A stretch of 64,000 nucleotides of DNA, taken from positions 53,096,613 through 53,160,612 of the forward strand of contig JAWZYU010000024.1 of NCBI GenBank assembly GCA_038380435.1. The letters run 5' to 3'. The notes beneath the pieces were generated by a model. The model had not been told where the DNA came from. It did not search any database and saw only the letters and a program-made list of their open reading frames with translations. This DNA comes from Ryuthela nishihirai. Taxonomy: Eukaryota; Arthropoda; Arachnida; Araneae; Heptathelidae. Below are positions 42,501-53,530 of this stretch, one piece after another (positions within the stretch are counted from its first letter, which is position 1; each line of letters begins with the position of its first letter). A program made the position numbers and the translations under genes.

Positions 42501-43104
42501 TACAAGGGGTACGCCAGTTACATACACATTTCCAGGAGGTACGTGAAGCATAAAAGGTTGAGAACCACTGATATATATTATTTTATTCCCATTGTTATAC
42601 TATAACTATAGTTTTATCTATCTACACAAGGGGTACACCAGTTACATACACATTTCCAGGGGGTACGTGAAGCATAAAAGTTGAGAACCACTGATTATAT
42701 GTTTTATTTTATTCCCATTGTTATATTATAACTACAGTTTTATCTATCTATACAAGGGTTACGCCAGTTACATACACATTTCCAGGGGGTACGTGAAGCA
42801 TAAAAGGTTGAGAACCACTGATATATATGTTTTATTTTATTCCCATTGTTATACTATAACTATAGTTTTATCTATCTATACAAGGGGTACGCCAGTTACA
42901 TACACATTTCCAGGAGGTACGTGAAGCATAAAAGGTTGAGAACCACTGATATATATGTTTTATTTTATTCCCATTGTTATACTATAACTATAGTTTTATC
43001 TATCTATGCAAGGGGTACGCCAGTTACATACACATTTCCAGGGGGTACGTGAAGCATAAAAAAATAATAAAAAATTGTGAAGCATAAAAGTATGAGAACC
43101 ACTG
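39594..43104. repeat. 125-128 bp tandem array derived from an hAT-like end
   Basis: The left edge TAGGGGTTCTCAACGTGGGG and the complement of each unit end, CAGTGGTTCTCAACCTTTTA, are inverted ends of hAT style. The unit from TTTATTCCCATTGTTATA to GGTTGAGAACCACTG is repeated about 27 times. Higher-order order is visible: offsets of 377, 754 and 1131 bp link units with the same variants (TTTCATTCCC, CTACACAAGG, AGTTGAGAACC). The last unit is degenerate and abuts family C. Confidence 0.95.
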
Positions 43105-43562
43105 ATATTTCCGTGAATGAGCCCACACGATCCAGGTCTTTGTGAGCTCACACGATCCAATGTGCTGTGAACATTAACCGCAACCGCTCCAGTTTGCTGT
43201 GAACGGTAACTGCACACGCTCAATATTTCCGTGAGTGAGCCCACACGATCCAGGTCTTTGTGAGCTCACACGATCCAATGTGCTGTGAACATTAACCGCA
43301 ACCGCTCCAGTTTGCTGTGAACGGTAACTGCACACGCTCAATATTTCCGTGAGTGAGCCCATACGATCCAGGTCTTTGTGAGCTCACACGATCCAGTGTG
43401 CTGTGAACATTAACCGCAACCGCTCCAGATATTTTTCCTGAATTCTGTAATCACGTGACACGAAGGTTGCCAGATCACTAATTTCTAAAAAAATCGTTGC
43501 CAGATATTTTTTTTCAATTCTGTAATCAACCGTAGTGTTCGGATACTCTTTTTGAACGACTG
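43105..43562. mobile_element. family C element, left side lost
   Basis: Starts ATATTTCCGTGAATGAGCCC, with more than two copies of the 118-bp module in reverse order, then one arm and the terminus GAACGACTG (one change) with TA after it. The left terminus is replaced by the hAT-derived array. Confidence 0.92.
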
Positions 43563-43564
43563 TA

Positions 43565-43949
43565 CTAATATTTCTTTTTATTATAAGAACTCAGAAACAA
43601 TATTTCCCGTGGTAGGTGATGAAAAGCTCCAGGATTTAATATTTTTAGCAGACAGAGACTTCAATCCTGAATTACAGCTTTTGCTTTAGACCACTGCAGC
43701 GTGATTCTAACAAGGTTCTCTTTGAGATTATCTTACCTACTTCTTTTTCTATGGACTTGAACTCACTTGAATATTCTCTTATGTCTTCATTCGAAGTCTT
43801 ATGTCTTCATTCTCTTATGTCTTCATTCTCTTATGTCTTTATTCTCTTATGTCTTCATTCTCTTATGTCTTTATTCGAAACTGAGTGATGTAATCTAATC
43901 CGTATTCATGCATCGGCCATCTTCCTTTTTTCGTTTCCGAATTAGTGGC
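43565..43949. other. single-copy spacer with a short tandem repeat
   Basis: Only the 16-bp repeat described separately is recognisable. Confidence 0.5.
43772..43875. repeat. 16-bp tandem repeat
   Basis: ATTCTCTTATGTCTTY, about six copies, with a TTCGAAG interruption after the first. The final base alternates C and T. Confidence 0.9.
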
Positions 43950-44234
43950 GGGGCGGGGGTGGCTCAGTCGGTAGCGCCAGTTTCGTAATCTGTAGTTCCC
44001 AGGTTCGAATCCCAGCTAGGTCAGCGTTGAGATTTATCTCCGAAAAATTCCCCGCCCTGCCCACGGTCAGTAGGGGATACCGATGGGCTTGGAAAGGCCG
44101 CCGTCCGTCGGATGGGACGTTAAGCCGTGGCCCCGTGTGCAGGAGAGCCATACCCTGTGTACGTTAAAGAACACGCTGGATGGCCTTGACGGGAGGCTAC
44201 CATCTGTCTCCCAACAGCTGTTCCAGTGGGTCCA
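43950..44234 (+). mobile_element. SINE-A, 3'-truncated
   Basis: Head and body up to CAGCTGTTCCAGTGGGTC, then abruptly unique sequence. The missing tail is unusual for a retroposed SINE and implies a later deletion. Confidence 0.92.
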
Positions 44235-44306
44235 CTTAAAGAGTTCTAATCCATGAAGTGAAAGCAGTACTTGTTTCGTACTGTAGTTTGCAACAGTTGT
44301 CAAAAT

Positions 44307-44465
44307 TTGGACTCTTTATAAGCTAGATAACAGAAGGCTTGAGCTTTGGATTCCCGATTCTTAATGACTGTCTTGGGTTTAGGCAGTTGATCATATTAAT
44401 AATGATAAAGTTCGACGAAGGAATCATTAACCACCTCAAGTAGCATCTCATAGAAGTGAGAGAGC
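44307..44465 (+). pseudogene. decayed LINE reverse-transcriptase fragment
   Basis: TTGGACTCTTTATAAGCTAG, AGATAACAGAAGGCTTGAGC, TTTGGATTCCCGATTCTTA and TGTCTTGGGTTTAGGCAGTT follow, base for base with scattered changes, the stretch 36176-36335 of the intact LINE (TTGGACACTTTGTAAACAAG ...). Several stop codons and indels make it non-coding. It is a much older relative from the same part of the protein, between the YADD region and the GHVARM block. Confidence 0.8.
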
Positions 44466-45189
44466 TGTTTCCGGTCTGCAGAACCAGGTTCGGATCTAGA
44501 AAATAATAAGGATAAGACAAGCGACGCAAAAAAGGTAAGGGACTGCATTTACATTTCGTTGTAACATCCGTTGTCCCCTTTCGTTTTAAAGTTGCTTTAA
44601 TTTCATCGAAAATTCGAGAAATATGCACAACTTTAATAATTTTAACTAACTAATTTTACTAACATTCTCAAATTCCCCTTCTAGATTAATCTTCTCTTAA
44701 ATCCAATCTGTGACCTACTTTAAATAGATACAAGGTTTCCAGACTGATGAGTCTACTTTTTCTTCAACAGATTACAACAGTCTCGTCCACATCTAAATCT
44801 CACCAAGAAATGAGAGAGACTTTTTTTTTTTCCACTCTACAAAAAGAGCCATGGGTCCACCATTCCATCCCCCCCCCCCCTCCTCTCTGTCTGACCGACA
44901 GCTGCACTGCAGGGTCCCTTGCTTTAGATCTTCTGCCATGTTGCGATTCCCTCTTCTCGAAACTCGTTCCTTTGGCATCGTGATCATCTGTCTTGAGCAT
45001 CTCTTTCATTTTCGAGTCTGTTCCCTCTCTACATCTCTCTGCATCTGACAGCATCCTTCTCCGCACATGTTACTAGGGCACCCTGCAGACCGATCTGCAT
45101 CATACTCACGAAGGAAATTTTTGAGAATCGTGTTCTAAATTAGACGCGCACACATAGCCTTGGAATTTTTTTTGGAAGTTTTCTTTTCG
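44466..45189. other. single-copy stretch
   Basis: No gene recognised. A run of 10 C near 44871 and simple AT-rich sequence. Confidence 0.45.
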
Positions 45190-45191
45190 TA

Positions 45192-45489
45192 CAGTCGCTC
45201 AAAAAAGTATCCGAACGCTATGGTTGATTACAGAATTCAGAAAAATATCTAGCAACGATTTTTTTTAGAAATGAGTGATCTGGCAACCTTCGTGTCACGT
45301 GATTACAGAATTCAGGAAAAATATCTGGAGCGTGTACAGCAACTGTACACGCTCCAGTTACCGTTCACAGCAAACTGGAGCGTGTGCAGTTACTGCACAC
45401 GCTCCAGTTTGCTGTGAACGGTAACTGCACACGCTCAATATTTCCGTGAGTGAGCCCACACGATCTAGTATCAAAATAATATGACCACC
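45192..45489. mobile_element. family C unit with E-type linker
   Basis: CAGTCGCTC terminus with TA before it, one arm, both small palindromes, module start, then ATCAAAATAATATGACCACC (E-type half). Confidence 0.93.
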
Positions 45490-45491
45490 TA

Positions 45492-45704
45492 CAGTCGCTC
45501 AAAAAAAGTATCCGAACACCATGGTTGATTACAGAATTCAGGAAAAATATCTGGCAACGATTTTTCTAGAAATTAGTGATCTGGCAACCTTCGTGTCACG
45601 TGACACGAAGGTTGCCAGATCACTAATTTCTAAAAAAATCGTTGCCAGATATTTTTCTGAATTTTGTAATCAACCATAGCTTTCGGATACTTTTTTGAGC
45701 GACT
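45492..45704. mobile_element. family C fold-back element (minimal form)
   Basis: Two arms meeting at the perfect centre CTTCGTGTCACGTGACACGA. TA lies on both sides. It adjoins the previous unit with only TA between. Confidence 0.95.
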
Positions 45705-45706
45705 GT

Positions 45707-46049
45707 ACCATTCAGAAAGAGAGTATCTCGACTTATTATTTTTTTTTCACTCTTCCAAATGGGATGTCTGTTTCTTTGCTAAAACCTTCAACTCCTGCTA
45801 TTTCAAATCGTTCACAAATTTTGGATTCAGCGACATAGATAAAACCATAACAAGAAGTCTACTACTAAATGGAGGAGTAGGGTTAAATCCAAGCACGAGG
45901 GTCAATCCAGCTGGTTGTTTAAAATCCTACTAATCGCAGAATCGGCTGTTAAAATGTGAAAAAAAGAAGTTAATTTGAAATAACTGACAAAAATATTTTA
46001 ATAATGAAACAAATGTTCGTAACACATTTTGGAGAGTTTGTGTGCCGGT
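45707..46049. other. single-copy AT-rich spacer
   Basis: Nothing recognised. Confidence 0.5.
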
Positions 46050-46439
46050 TTGGGTTGGGTTGTTTTACCTCTCAGCGGCACTTTTTTGCACACCATGGGC
46101 TAAATGGCCAGGTCACATGGACCCCGAAGGCTCAGAGAAGGTTGGGGAAGGGGACCCACTGGAACAGCTGTTGGGAGACAGATGGTAGACTCCCGTCAAG
46201 GCCATCCAGCGTGTTCTTTAACGTGAACAGGGTATGGCTATCCCTCACACGGGGCCACGGCTTAACGTTCCATCCGACGGACGGCGGCCTTTCCAAGCCC
46301 ATCGGTGTTCCCTACTGACCGTGGTCAGGGCGGGGAAATTTTACGGAGATAAATCTCAACGCTGACCCAGCTGGGACTCGAACCTGGAAACTACAGATTA
46401 CGAGCCTGGCGCGCTACCGACTGAGCCACCCCCGCCCCA
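46050..46439 (-). mobile_element. SINE-A, full length
   Basis: Complete minus-strand copy. No clear target-site duplication. Confidence 0.94.
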
Positions 46440-46522
46440 GGAAGAGAACTGTTTTTCTCTTCAACTACAGTTGCGAAAATCGGTTTTAATAAATTATGAC
46501 GACACCACAGAAAAATAGAAAT

Positions 46523-46700
46523 GCCTTTCCTTAAGAAACGTCCAGGCTTGAAATTGAAACGCCTTGCTTTAAAAATCGTAACACTCTCTTTTAAAATTTA
46601 ATTACATTTCCTCACAAAAAATGGAACATCTCCCTTAAAAGTGGATACATTTCTTCTTAAAATCTGGAACACCTTCCTTTAGAAATTAGAACAGCTCTCG
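46523..46700. repeat. degenerate 22-bp tandem repeat
   Basis: TTAAA-type cores recur about every 22 bp (near 46546, 46568, 46590, 46613, 46635, 46657, 46679), each followed by a GGAACAC/GGATACAT-like stretch. Copies are strongly diverged. The pattern CTTTTAAA.GTG..ACA resembles a shortened form of the 30-bp unit at 839-2745. Confidence 0.65.
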
Positions 46701-46724
46701 TAATCGCAATTTCTGTGACAAATC

Positions 46725-46803
46725 ACTGGCCCCACAGACGCCCAACAGTTGAATGGAAAATTCTAGCAGCGTTTGATGCAGCTCAACTTGTTCCTTGCTT
46801 TTT
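46725..46803. repeat. 79-bp direct repeat, left copy
   Basis: Begins ACTGGCCCCACAGACGCCCA and ends TTGTTCCTTGCTTTTT exactly at the SINE-A head. It matches 47192-47270 in 75 of 79 positions. Confidence 0.95.
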
Positions 46804-47191
46804 GGGGCGGGGGTGGCTCAGTCGGTAGCGCGCCAGTCTCGTAATCTGTAGTTCCCGAGTTCGAGTCCCAGCTGGGTCAGCGTTGAGATTTAACTCCGCA
46901 AAATTCCCCGCCCTGCCCACGGTCAGTAGGGGACACCGATGGGCTTGGAAAGGCCGCCGTCCGTCGGATGGGACGTTAAGCCGTGGCCCCGTGTGCGGAA
47001 GAGCCCATACCCTGTGCACGTTAAAGAACACGCTGGATGGCCTTGACAGGAGGCTACCATCTGTCTCCCAACAGCTGTTCCAGTGGGTCCCCTCCCCCAA
47101 CCTTCTCTGAGCCTTCGGGGTCCTTGTGACCTGGCCATTTAGCCCATGGTGTGCAAAAAAGTGCCACTCAGAGGTAAAAAAACCCAACCCA
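46804..47191 (+). mobile_element. SINE-A flanked by 79-bp direct repeats
   Basis: Complete head, body and tail. It begins directly after the left repeat and ends (AACCCAACCCA) directly before the right one, so the repeats sit where a target-site duplication would be. Confidence 0.96.
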
Positions 47192-47270
47192 ACTGGCCCC
47201 ACAGACGCCCAACAACTGAATGGAAAACTCGAGCAGCGTTTGATGCAGCTCAACTTGTTCCTTGCTTTTT
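47192..47270. repeat. 79-bp direct repeat, right copy
   Basis: Same as 46725-46803 with four differences (AACTG for AGTTG, ACTCGAG for ATTCTAG). Confidence 0.95.
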
Positions 47271-47749
47271 AATACAACAAAAAAAGTTTCCTGGCGATTC
47301 CCAGAGGCGATCCGTTATCGAGTCGTAATTGCCGATCCCTTTGCCATTTGCTAATGCGAATATAATTCCCCTTCTGAAGTTCCCAAATCGATGCAGAGTG
47401 TCGTGTTTTCCCCTAATTGTTAGCTCCGGGGCCTGATGCTTTCACGCCTATAGATTCAACTATCTGAGCCCGAAAGGAGGGAGATGGGAGATCCAAAGGC
47501 CCAGCGACGATGAATTAGGAATTTGGGAGAATGGCAAATTAAGACAAGGCCGGGTAGAGCGAGAGGAAACCAGTTGGGGTGTTGTGTAACGTCAACGTTT
47601 TCATTGACAATAAAATTTACAGATTTATTGTTTGGGGAAAAACTTTCTTAATACGTTTTAAGCAATGCCAAACTCGGTTTATGAATTCAGTTTGCACACG
47701 ATTTCGATAAATAGCTTCTGTTATGTATCTGGCAATGACTGTTGTTGTT
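47271..47749. other. single-copy stretch
   Basis: No gene recognised; ends in a short GTT repeat next to a SINE-A. Confidence 0.45.
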
Positions 47750-48118
47750 GTTGTTTTACTTCTCACTTTTTTGCACACCATGGGCTAAATGGGCAGGTCA
47801 CAAGGACCCCGAAGGCTCAGAAAAGGTTGGGAGAGGGGACCCACTGGAACAGCTGTTGGGAGACAGATGGTAGCCTCCCGTCAAGGCCATCCAGCGTGTT
47901 CTTTAACGTGCACAGGGTATAGCTCTCACGCACACGGGGCCACGGCTTAACGTCCCATCCGACGGACGACGGCCTTTCCAAGCCCATCGGTGTCCCCTAC
48001 TGACCGTGGGCAGGGCGGGGAATTTTGCGGAGATAAATCTCAACGCTGGTCCAAGCGGGACTCGAACCTAGGAACTGCAGATTACGAACCTGGCGCGCTA
48101 CCGACTGAGCCACCCCCT
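47750..48118 (-). mobile_element. SINE-A, near full length
   Basis: Minus-strand copy. The tail end is altered (TTACTTCTCACTTTTTTGCA lacks GAGCGG) and the head B-box side has TCCAAGCGGGACTCGAACCT. Confidence 0.92.
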
Positions 48119-49126
48119 TCTTGAGGGAATATTTGTTTTTTATATAAAATAAAAAATGAGCGAATGCTTAATCATGTAAAGACAATTAAAATGTTCGTTT
48201 AAGCAAATGCCATTTTTCTGCTTAATGCATCTTTTCCAAAAATTTGAAAGCGCAAAACTTAGAGGGAATTCCTTCACCCCCCCCCCCCTCACAAAAAAAT
48301 GCAAAACAGATCTTACTCTTCAAACTCCAGTAGAATCCTGGTGCCAAGCCAATTCTTTCGATTCTTCATCATTTGAAAAGAATAAAACAAATGAACCACG
48401 TGGCCCTCCTGAAGTCAAAATGTTAAACTTAAGAACAGACCTGAAAGCTCCTCTATTAAAATCCTATAAAAGCAGCATCATCCAAAGAGTACGATTGTCT
48501 CTCAGAAAACTTAAAAATTCTTTGCCCTACTTTTTCTGTTGGTCATTTGAATCTCTGAGCGACCTCTGCCTTCGTCCAGTCCAATTTAGGTTTCCACAGA
48601 CTCCAGCAGAGGAAATCACACGTCCCATCAGGGAGAGGCATTTCCAAGAACAATATTGTGTCTCCACGGGCGTAAATTATGGCCTTCTTGCTCTGTACTT
48701 TGGAATAAATCGTAGGAACATGTGACAAAATAAACACGTCATACTAGGCGGGGCTCAAAATGCTCTCTAATAACAGTGTCTGGATCTCGTCTTGCATCCT
48801 CATGGCGACTGATCCCCCCAACTACCCCCCCCCACCCCCGGCCCCTTAGCTCACTCCATCCCCTGCTTCGAGGACAACGTAAAAATGGCAAATGTCATTC
48901 GTGTCACTTAGAGGTCGTATTTCATCTCTGCAGGGAAGACAAAATGACATTAAGGAGAATTCTGGCAAAAGAGGTAGTTGATGCTGCACGGACGAAATGC
49001 CCACGTTGACAAAGCATCATTTTTTATTGAGATCTAGATCCCTGCATTAGTACTTTTTAATCTCGATATATGGTTTTTTCGACAAAAAAATGGATTTTTT
49101 TAAAGCATATTCTCAACCTTTTCTCG
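48119..49126. other. single-copy stretch with an unassigned open frame
   Basis: The frame 48207-48725 (+) is open for 172 codons with no known domain and no clear start context; it crosses a run of C. The rest shows nothing recognisable. I treat the frame as chance unless transcripts support it. Confidence 0.3.
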
Positions 49127-49139
49127 AACTGTTGTGATG

Positions 49140-49525
49140 GTGGGGCGGGGGTGGCTCAGTCGTTAGCGCGCCAGGCTCGTAATCTGTAGTTTCCAGGTTC
49201 GAGTCCCAGCTGGGTGAGATTTGAGATTTATCTCCGCAAAAATTCCTCGCCTTGCCCACGGTCAGCAGGGGACACCGATGGGCTTGTAAAGGCCGCCGTC
49301 CGTCGGATGGGACGTTAAGCCGTGGAAAAGCCGGGAGAGCCATACCCTGTGCACGTTAAAGAACACGCTGGATGGCCTTGACGGGAGGCTACCATCTGTC
49401 TCCCAACAGCTGTTCCAGTGGGTCCCCTCCCCCAACATTCTCTGAGCCTTCGGGGTTCATGTGACCTGGCCATTTAGCCCATGGTGTGCAAAAAAGTGCC
49501 GCTCAGAGGTAAAACAACCCAACCC
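49140..49525 (+). mobile_element. SINE-A, full length with target-site duplication
   Basis: AACTGTTGTGATG flanks both sides (49127-49139, 49526-49538). Some bases are replaced around CCGTGGAAAAGCCGGGAG. Confidence 0.96.
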
Positions 49526-49538
49526 AACTGTTGTGATG

Positions 49539-49866
49539 CGAATGGTATTAATATTTTCACTATCGAGTTAAAATAAATGCTCTGTTCCTAATAAGGAAGA
49601 ATTTTGGTTATTAAGAGTCAATCCTCAATGCATACAAAAACAGGAAGCAAGAAGTGTGAACAATTAATAAATAGACAGAAGAAAGTTTGTTGCATCGGTA
49701 ATCGTTTCAAAATAAGATTGTGATCCTTGCCTTTCTAATTCAGTCACTCTGAGCTCATCCAAGTTGAGAAACTGCATGTTGCGAGATGCTTAAGTTAGGA
49801 CTACTTTGATGAGAGGGAAAACATCCTGGGATTCACCTGAGAGAAGAGAGACTGAGGACGAATTCT
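49539..49866. other. single-copy spacer
   Basis: Nothing recognised. Confidence 0.5.
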
Positions 49867-49876
49867 GTCGATGTTA

Positions 49877-50601
49877 GGGGCGGGGGTGGCTCAGACGGTA
49901 GCGTTCCAGGCTCGTAATCTGCAGTTTCCAGGTTCGAGTCCCAGCTGGGTCAGCGTTGAGATTTACCTCCGCAAAATTCCCCGACATGCCCACGGTCAGA
50001 AGGGGACATCGATGGGCTTGGAAAGGCCGCCGCCCGTCGGATGGGACGTTAAGCCGTGGTCCAGTGTGCGGGAGAGCCATACCCTGTGCACGTTAAAGGA
50101 CACGCTGGATGGCCTTGACGGGAGGCTACCATCTGTCTCCCAACAGCCGTTCCAGTGGGTCCCCTCCCCCAACCTTCTCTGATTCTTCGGGGTCCTTGTG
50201 GCCTGGCCATTTAGCCCATGGTGTACAAAAAAGTGCCGCTCAGAGGTAAAACAACCCAACGTTAAAGAACACGCTGGATGGCCTTGACGGGAGGATACCA
50301 TCTGTCTCCCAACAGCTGTTCCAGTGGATACCTTCCCCCAACCTTCTCTGAGCCTTCGGGGCTCATGTGGCCTGGCCATTTAGCCCATGATGTGCAAAAA
50401 AGTGCCGCTCAGAGGTAAAACAACCCAACGTTAAAGAACACGCTGGATGTCCTTGACGGGAGGCTACCATCTGTCTCCCAACAGCTGTTCCAGTGGGTCC
50501 CTTCCCCCAACCTTCTCTGAGCCTTCGGGGCCCATGTGGTCTGGCCATTTAGCCCATGATGTGCAAAAACGTGCCGCTCAGAGGTAAAACAACCCAACCC
50601 C
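49877..50601 (+). mobile_element. SINE-A with threefold 3' module, inside one target-site duplication
   Basis: GTCGATGTTA flanks both sides (49867-49876, 50602-50611). After a full SINE-A, two further copies of its 3' half follow, joined as CCCAACGTTAAAG near 50259 and 50428, the same junction as at 37.6 and 16.5 kb. Confidence 0.96.
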
Positions 50602-50611
50602 GTCGATGTTA

Positions 50612-51414
50612 AATCATCACAGGCAAGATCTACGTCTTAACGAAAAGGCCAAAAACTCTGACATCCATTTGTCACTCGAAATCTTTCAAAGAAGACTAAA
50701 ACCCAGTTACGGTTAACAGAAAACGGATTAATTTCTGCCGCAGCTCGTTTGGCGATTAGGATCACTGGAATCGCTTGAATGATCCAAAATCCAAAGGTCA
50801 CAGCTTTTAAAGAATCTTTTAGAAGCCTAATTTTCAAAGGAGACGGAAAAGGAAGGCAAAACGATGAACAGAAGAGGGGGGAGGATGACGACGCGGTGAT
50901 GACGCGATTGCTGATGAGGCGAAATCCTCAACGATTCCTTTCAGCGCATTTACGATCTCGACTGATGCGAAGCCAGAAGGCAGAACTTCTGATCACAGAG
51001 GCAACAGAGATGTTGGGAAGAGCAATTTTCATGTCACAATGCATTAGCGACGAGGAAACTGAAAAAAAAAAAGCAGCGGTTAATTGCGAAGCATCGTCGT
51101 CCCTTGGCTGCTGACCGTCAGACGTTGATTCGGAAGTGTCACCCGTCTGTTGAAAGCATCTTGAACCTTTTCAATCCAGTAATTGGCTCAGGAGCAGAAA
51201 GAGCACAATCCTCCACGTAATTATGTAGGCGGGAACTCGGGCTCTTATAAAAACCCTTTTATGAGGAGGCGTGGAGTTTAAGCCTTTTTTCTTCCCAAGC
51301 TCTTTCTCCTTCTTCCCACAGAGAGTTTCCTATTGGTTATGAAGTAGCGTGCATATTGATTGATTCTGATTGCACGATTCAATCTGCGGTTCAGACACCG
51401 AGAATTGATTTTAT
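50612..51414. other. single-copy stretch, no gene recognised
   Basis: A frame of 111 codons at 50779-51114 (+) has no known domain. ACGATGACGC-type sequence and GATGACGCG near 50895 are not interpretable. Confidence 0.4.
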
Positions 51415-51544
51415 AAAATAAATAAATACCCCCTCAAGCAGCTGCTTGCCATAGAGGTCTGACAGGAGCCTGTCAATTTATGTACCATAGTAGAGGGTCT
51501 GTGAGGATAGCAGGACCTCAGCAGAAATACGACACAAACGTCCA
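51415..51544 (-). mobile_element. SINE-B body fragment joined to family C
   Basis: Tail, body and the end ...AACGTCCA, then directly GCGTGTACGGC of family C. The breakpoint is the same base as at 3745, but body variants differ (TGTACCATAGTAGAGGGTC), so this is not a recent copy of that locus. Confidence 0.88.
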
Positions 51545-52041
51545 GCGTGTACGGCAACTTTACACGCTCCAGTTACCGTTCACAGCAGACTGGAGCGTGT
51601 GCAGTACTGCACACGCTCCAGTGTGCTGTGAACGGTAACTGCACACGCTCCAGTGTGCTGTGAACGGTAACTGCACACGCTCCAGTGTGCTGTGAACGGT
51701 AACTGCACACGCTCAATATTTCCGTGAGTGAGCCCACACGATCCAATGTGCTGTGAACATTAACCGCAACCGCTCCAGTTTGCTGTGAACGGTAACTGCA
51801 CACGCTCAATATTTCCGTGAGTGAGCCCACACGATCCAATTTGCTGTGAACATTAACCGCAACCGCTCAATATTTCCGTGAGTGAGCCCACACGATCCAG
51901 GTCTTTGTGAGCTCACACGATCCAATGTGCTGTGAACATTAACCGCAACCGCTCCAGTTTGCTGTGAACGGTAACTGCACACGCTCAATATTTCCGTGAG
52001 TGAGCCCACACGATTTAGTATCAAAATAATATGACCACCTA
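51545..52041. mobile_element. family C inner arm with repeated modules and E-type linker
   Basis: Palindromes, three short repeats of GCTCCAGTGTGCTGTGAACG, then about three 118-bp modules, ending with ATCAAAATAATATGACCACC. Confidence 0.92.
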
Positions 52042-52252
52042 CAGTCGCTCAAAAAAGTATCCGAACACTATGGTTGATTACAGAATTCAGAAAAAAATAT
52101 CTGGCAACGATTTTTTTTAGAAATTAGTGATCTGTCACGTGTCACGTGACACGAAAGTTGCCAGATCACTCATTTCTAAAAAAATCGTTGCCAGATATTT
52201 TTTCTGAATTTTGTAATCAACCGTAGTGTTTGGATACTTTTTTGAGCGACTG
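52042..52252. mobile_element. family C fold-back element (minimal form)
   Basis: CAGTCGCTC to GAGCGACTG, with TA on both sides. The centre reads TCACGTGTCACGTGACACGA. Confidence 0.94.
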
Positions 52253-52254
52253 TA

Positions 52255-52545
52255 CGTTTTGCATTTCGCTTATTGAGGCCAGAAGTGTGAAAACTTTTCC
52301 GTTCGTCCCGTGGGCGTCGACGAGGGAACTTGTTCACCTCCCCTGGGAAAATTGATCGAAAAATTAATTTTTGTTGAATAATATCAAGTGTACCAAAAAT
52401 TGATGTTTTTTTTTTCTTAATATAATGTAATCTTGTTTTTTTTTTCTTACGTTTTCCCTTTTTTTTTGGGGGGGGGGGAATCATAATTTATTAACGTGAA
52501 AAAATTACGTGTATTTTCAATAATATGTTTCCTTTTTTTTTGTTT
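52255..52545. other. AT-rich spacer with homopolymer runs
   Basis: Runs of T and a run of G around 52450-52480. Nothing else. Confidence 0.5.
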
Positions 52546-52734
52546 TATCGTGGTCGACTAGTTAGCGCGCTTGGCTATTGATCAAGGGGCCTGGGTTCGA
52601 GCCCTGGGTAACGCATGGATGTTTGTGTCGTTTTTCCTGCTGAGGTCCTGCCATCTTCTCAGACCTTGTACTATGACGTAATAAACTGGCAGGCTCCTGT
52701 CAGACCTCTATGGCAAGCAGCTGCTTGAGGGGGT
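52546..52734 (+). mobile_element. SINE-B, full length, diverged
   Basis: Head TATCGTGGTCGACTAGTTAG, B box GGTTCGAGCCC, body to GCAGCTGCTTGAGGGGGT; the TTTA tail is short and altered. Confidence 0.9.
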
Positions 52735-53047
52735 CGTTACTTACATTTATTATTTCTGGCATCGTTGTCGTATTGTGGTATTATATACATGTGATTGTTG
52801 TATTCGCGGACTTCAATCGTTAATAAATGGCTCATCGTAAATATTTCTATCTTTTACATTAATTTGCTTTTAGCCCCCCCCCCCCAAGTTACGGCATCAG
52901 TTATATAAGAAATTATCGTTAAATGAACATAAATATTGTGGGAATTGATTTTTAATGCTTTGCAGGTATACAGCAGTTAATAAACTTAAATTATTCTCCT
53001 TATATAGTCATTAGCACATTTCTTTCTCCATCTGCAGTCCTTTTGTT
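52735..53047. other. single-copy AT-rich spacer
   Basis: Nothing recognised besides a run of C near 52876. Confidence 0.5.
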
Positions 53048-53059
53048 CCCCGTTCAGAG

Positions 53060-53436
53060 GGGGCGGGGCGGCTCAGTTGGTAGCGCGCCAGGCTCGTAAT
53101 CTGTAGTTCCCAGGTTCGAGTCCCAGCTGGGTCAGCGTTGAGATTTATCTCCGCAAAATTTCCCGCCCTGCCCATGGTCAGTAGGGGACACCGATGGGCT
53201 TGGAATCCGTCGGATGGGACGTTAAGCCGTGGCCCCATGTGCGGAAGAGCCATACCTTGTGCACGTTAAAGAACACGCTGGATGGCCTTGACGGGAGGAT
53301 ACCATCTGTCTCCCAACATCTGTTCCAGTGGGTCCCCTTCCCCAACCTTCTCTGAGCCTTCTGGGTCCTTGTGACCTGGCCATTTAGCCCATGGTGTGCA
53401 AAAAGTGCCGCTCAGAGGTAAAACAACCCAACCGAA
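53060..53436 (+). mobile_element. SINE-A, full length with target-site duplication
   Basis: CCCCGTTCAGAG flanks both sides (53048-53059, 53437-53448). About 10 bp are lost at GGCTTGGAATCCGTCGG. Confidence 0.96.
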
Positions 53437-53530
53437 CCCCGTTCAGAGAATCCCTCTCTCCTCCTGCGAAGGGAATGCGCTACACAATTTAATAATCCTT
53501 GATCGACGCTACTGGCTTTTAGAATTTCTA

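Noticed and set aside
39594..43104. Short repeated frames of 67-71 codons as a gene family
   Set aside because: They are the same frame recurring in each unit of the hAT-derived array.
48207..48725. 172-codon frame as a gene
   Set aside because: No known domain, no start context, crosses a C run; its length is compatible with chance in 64 kb.
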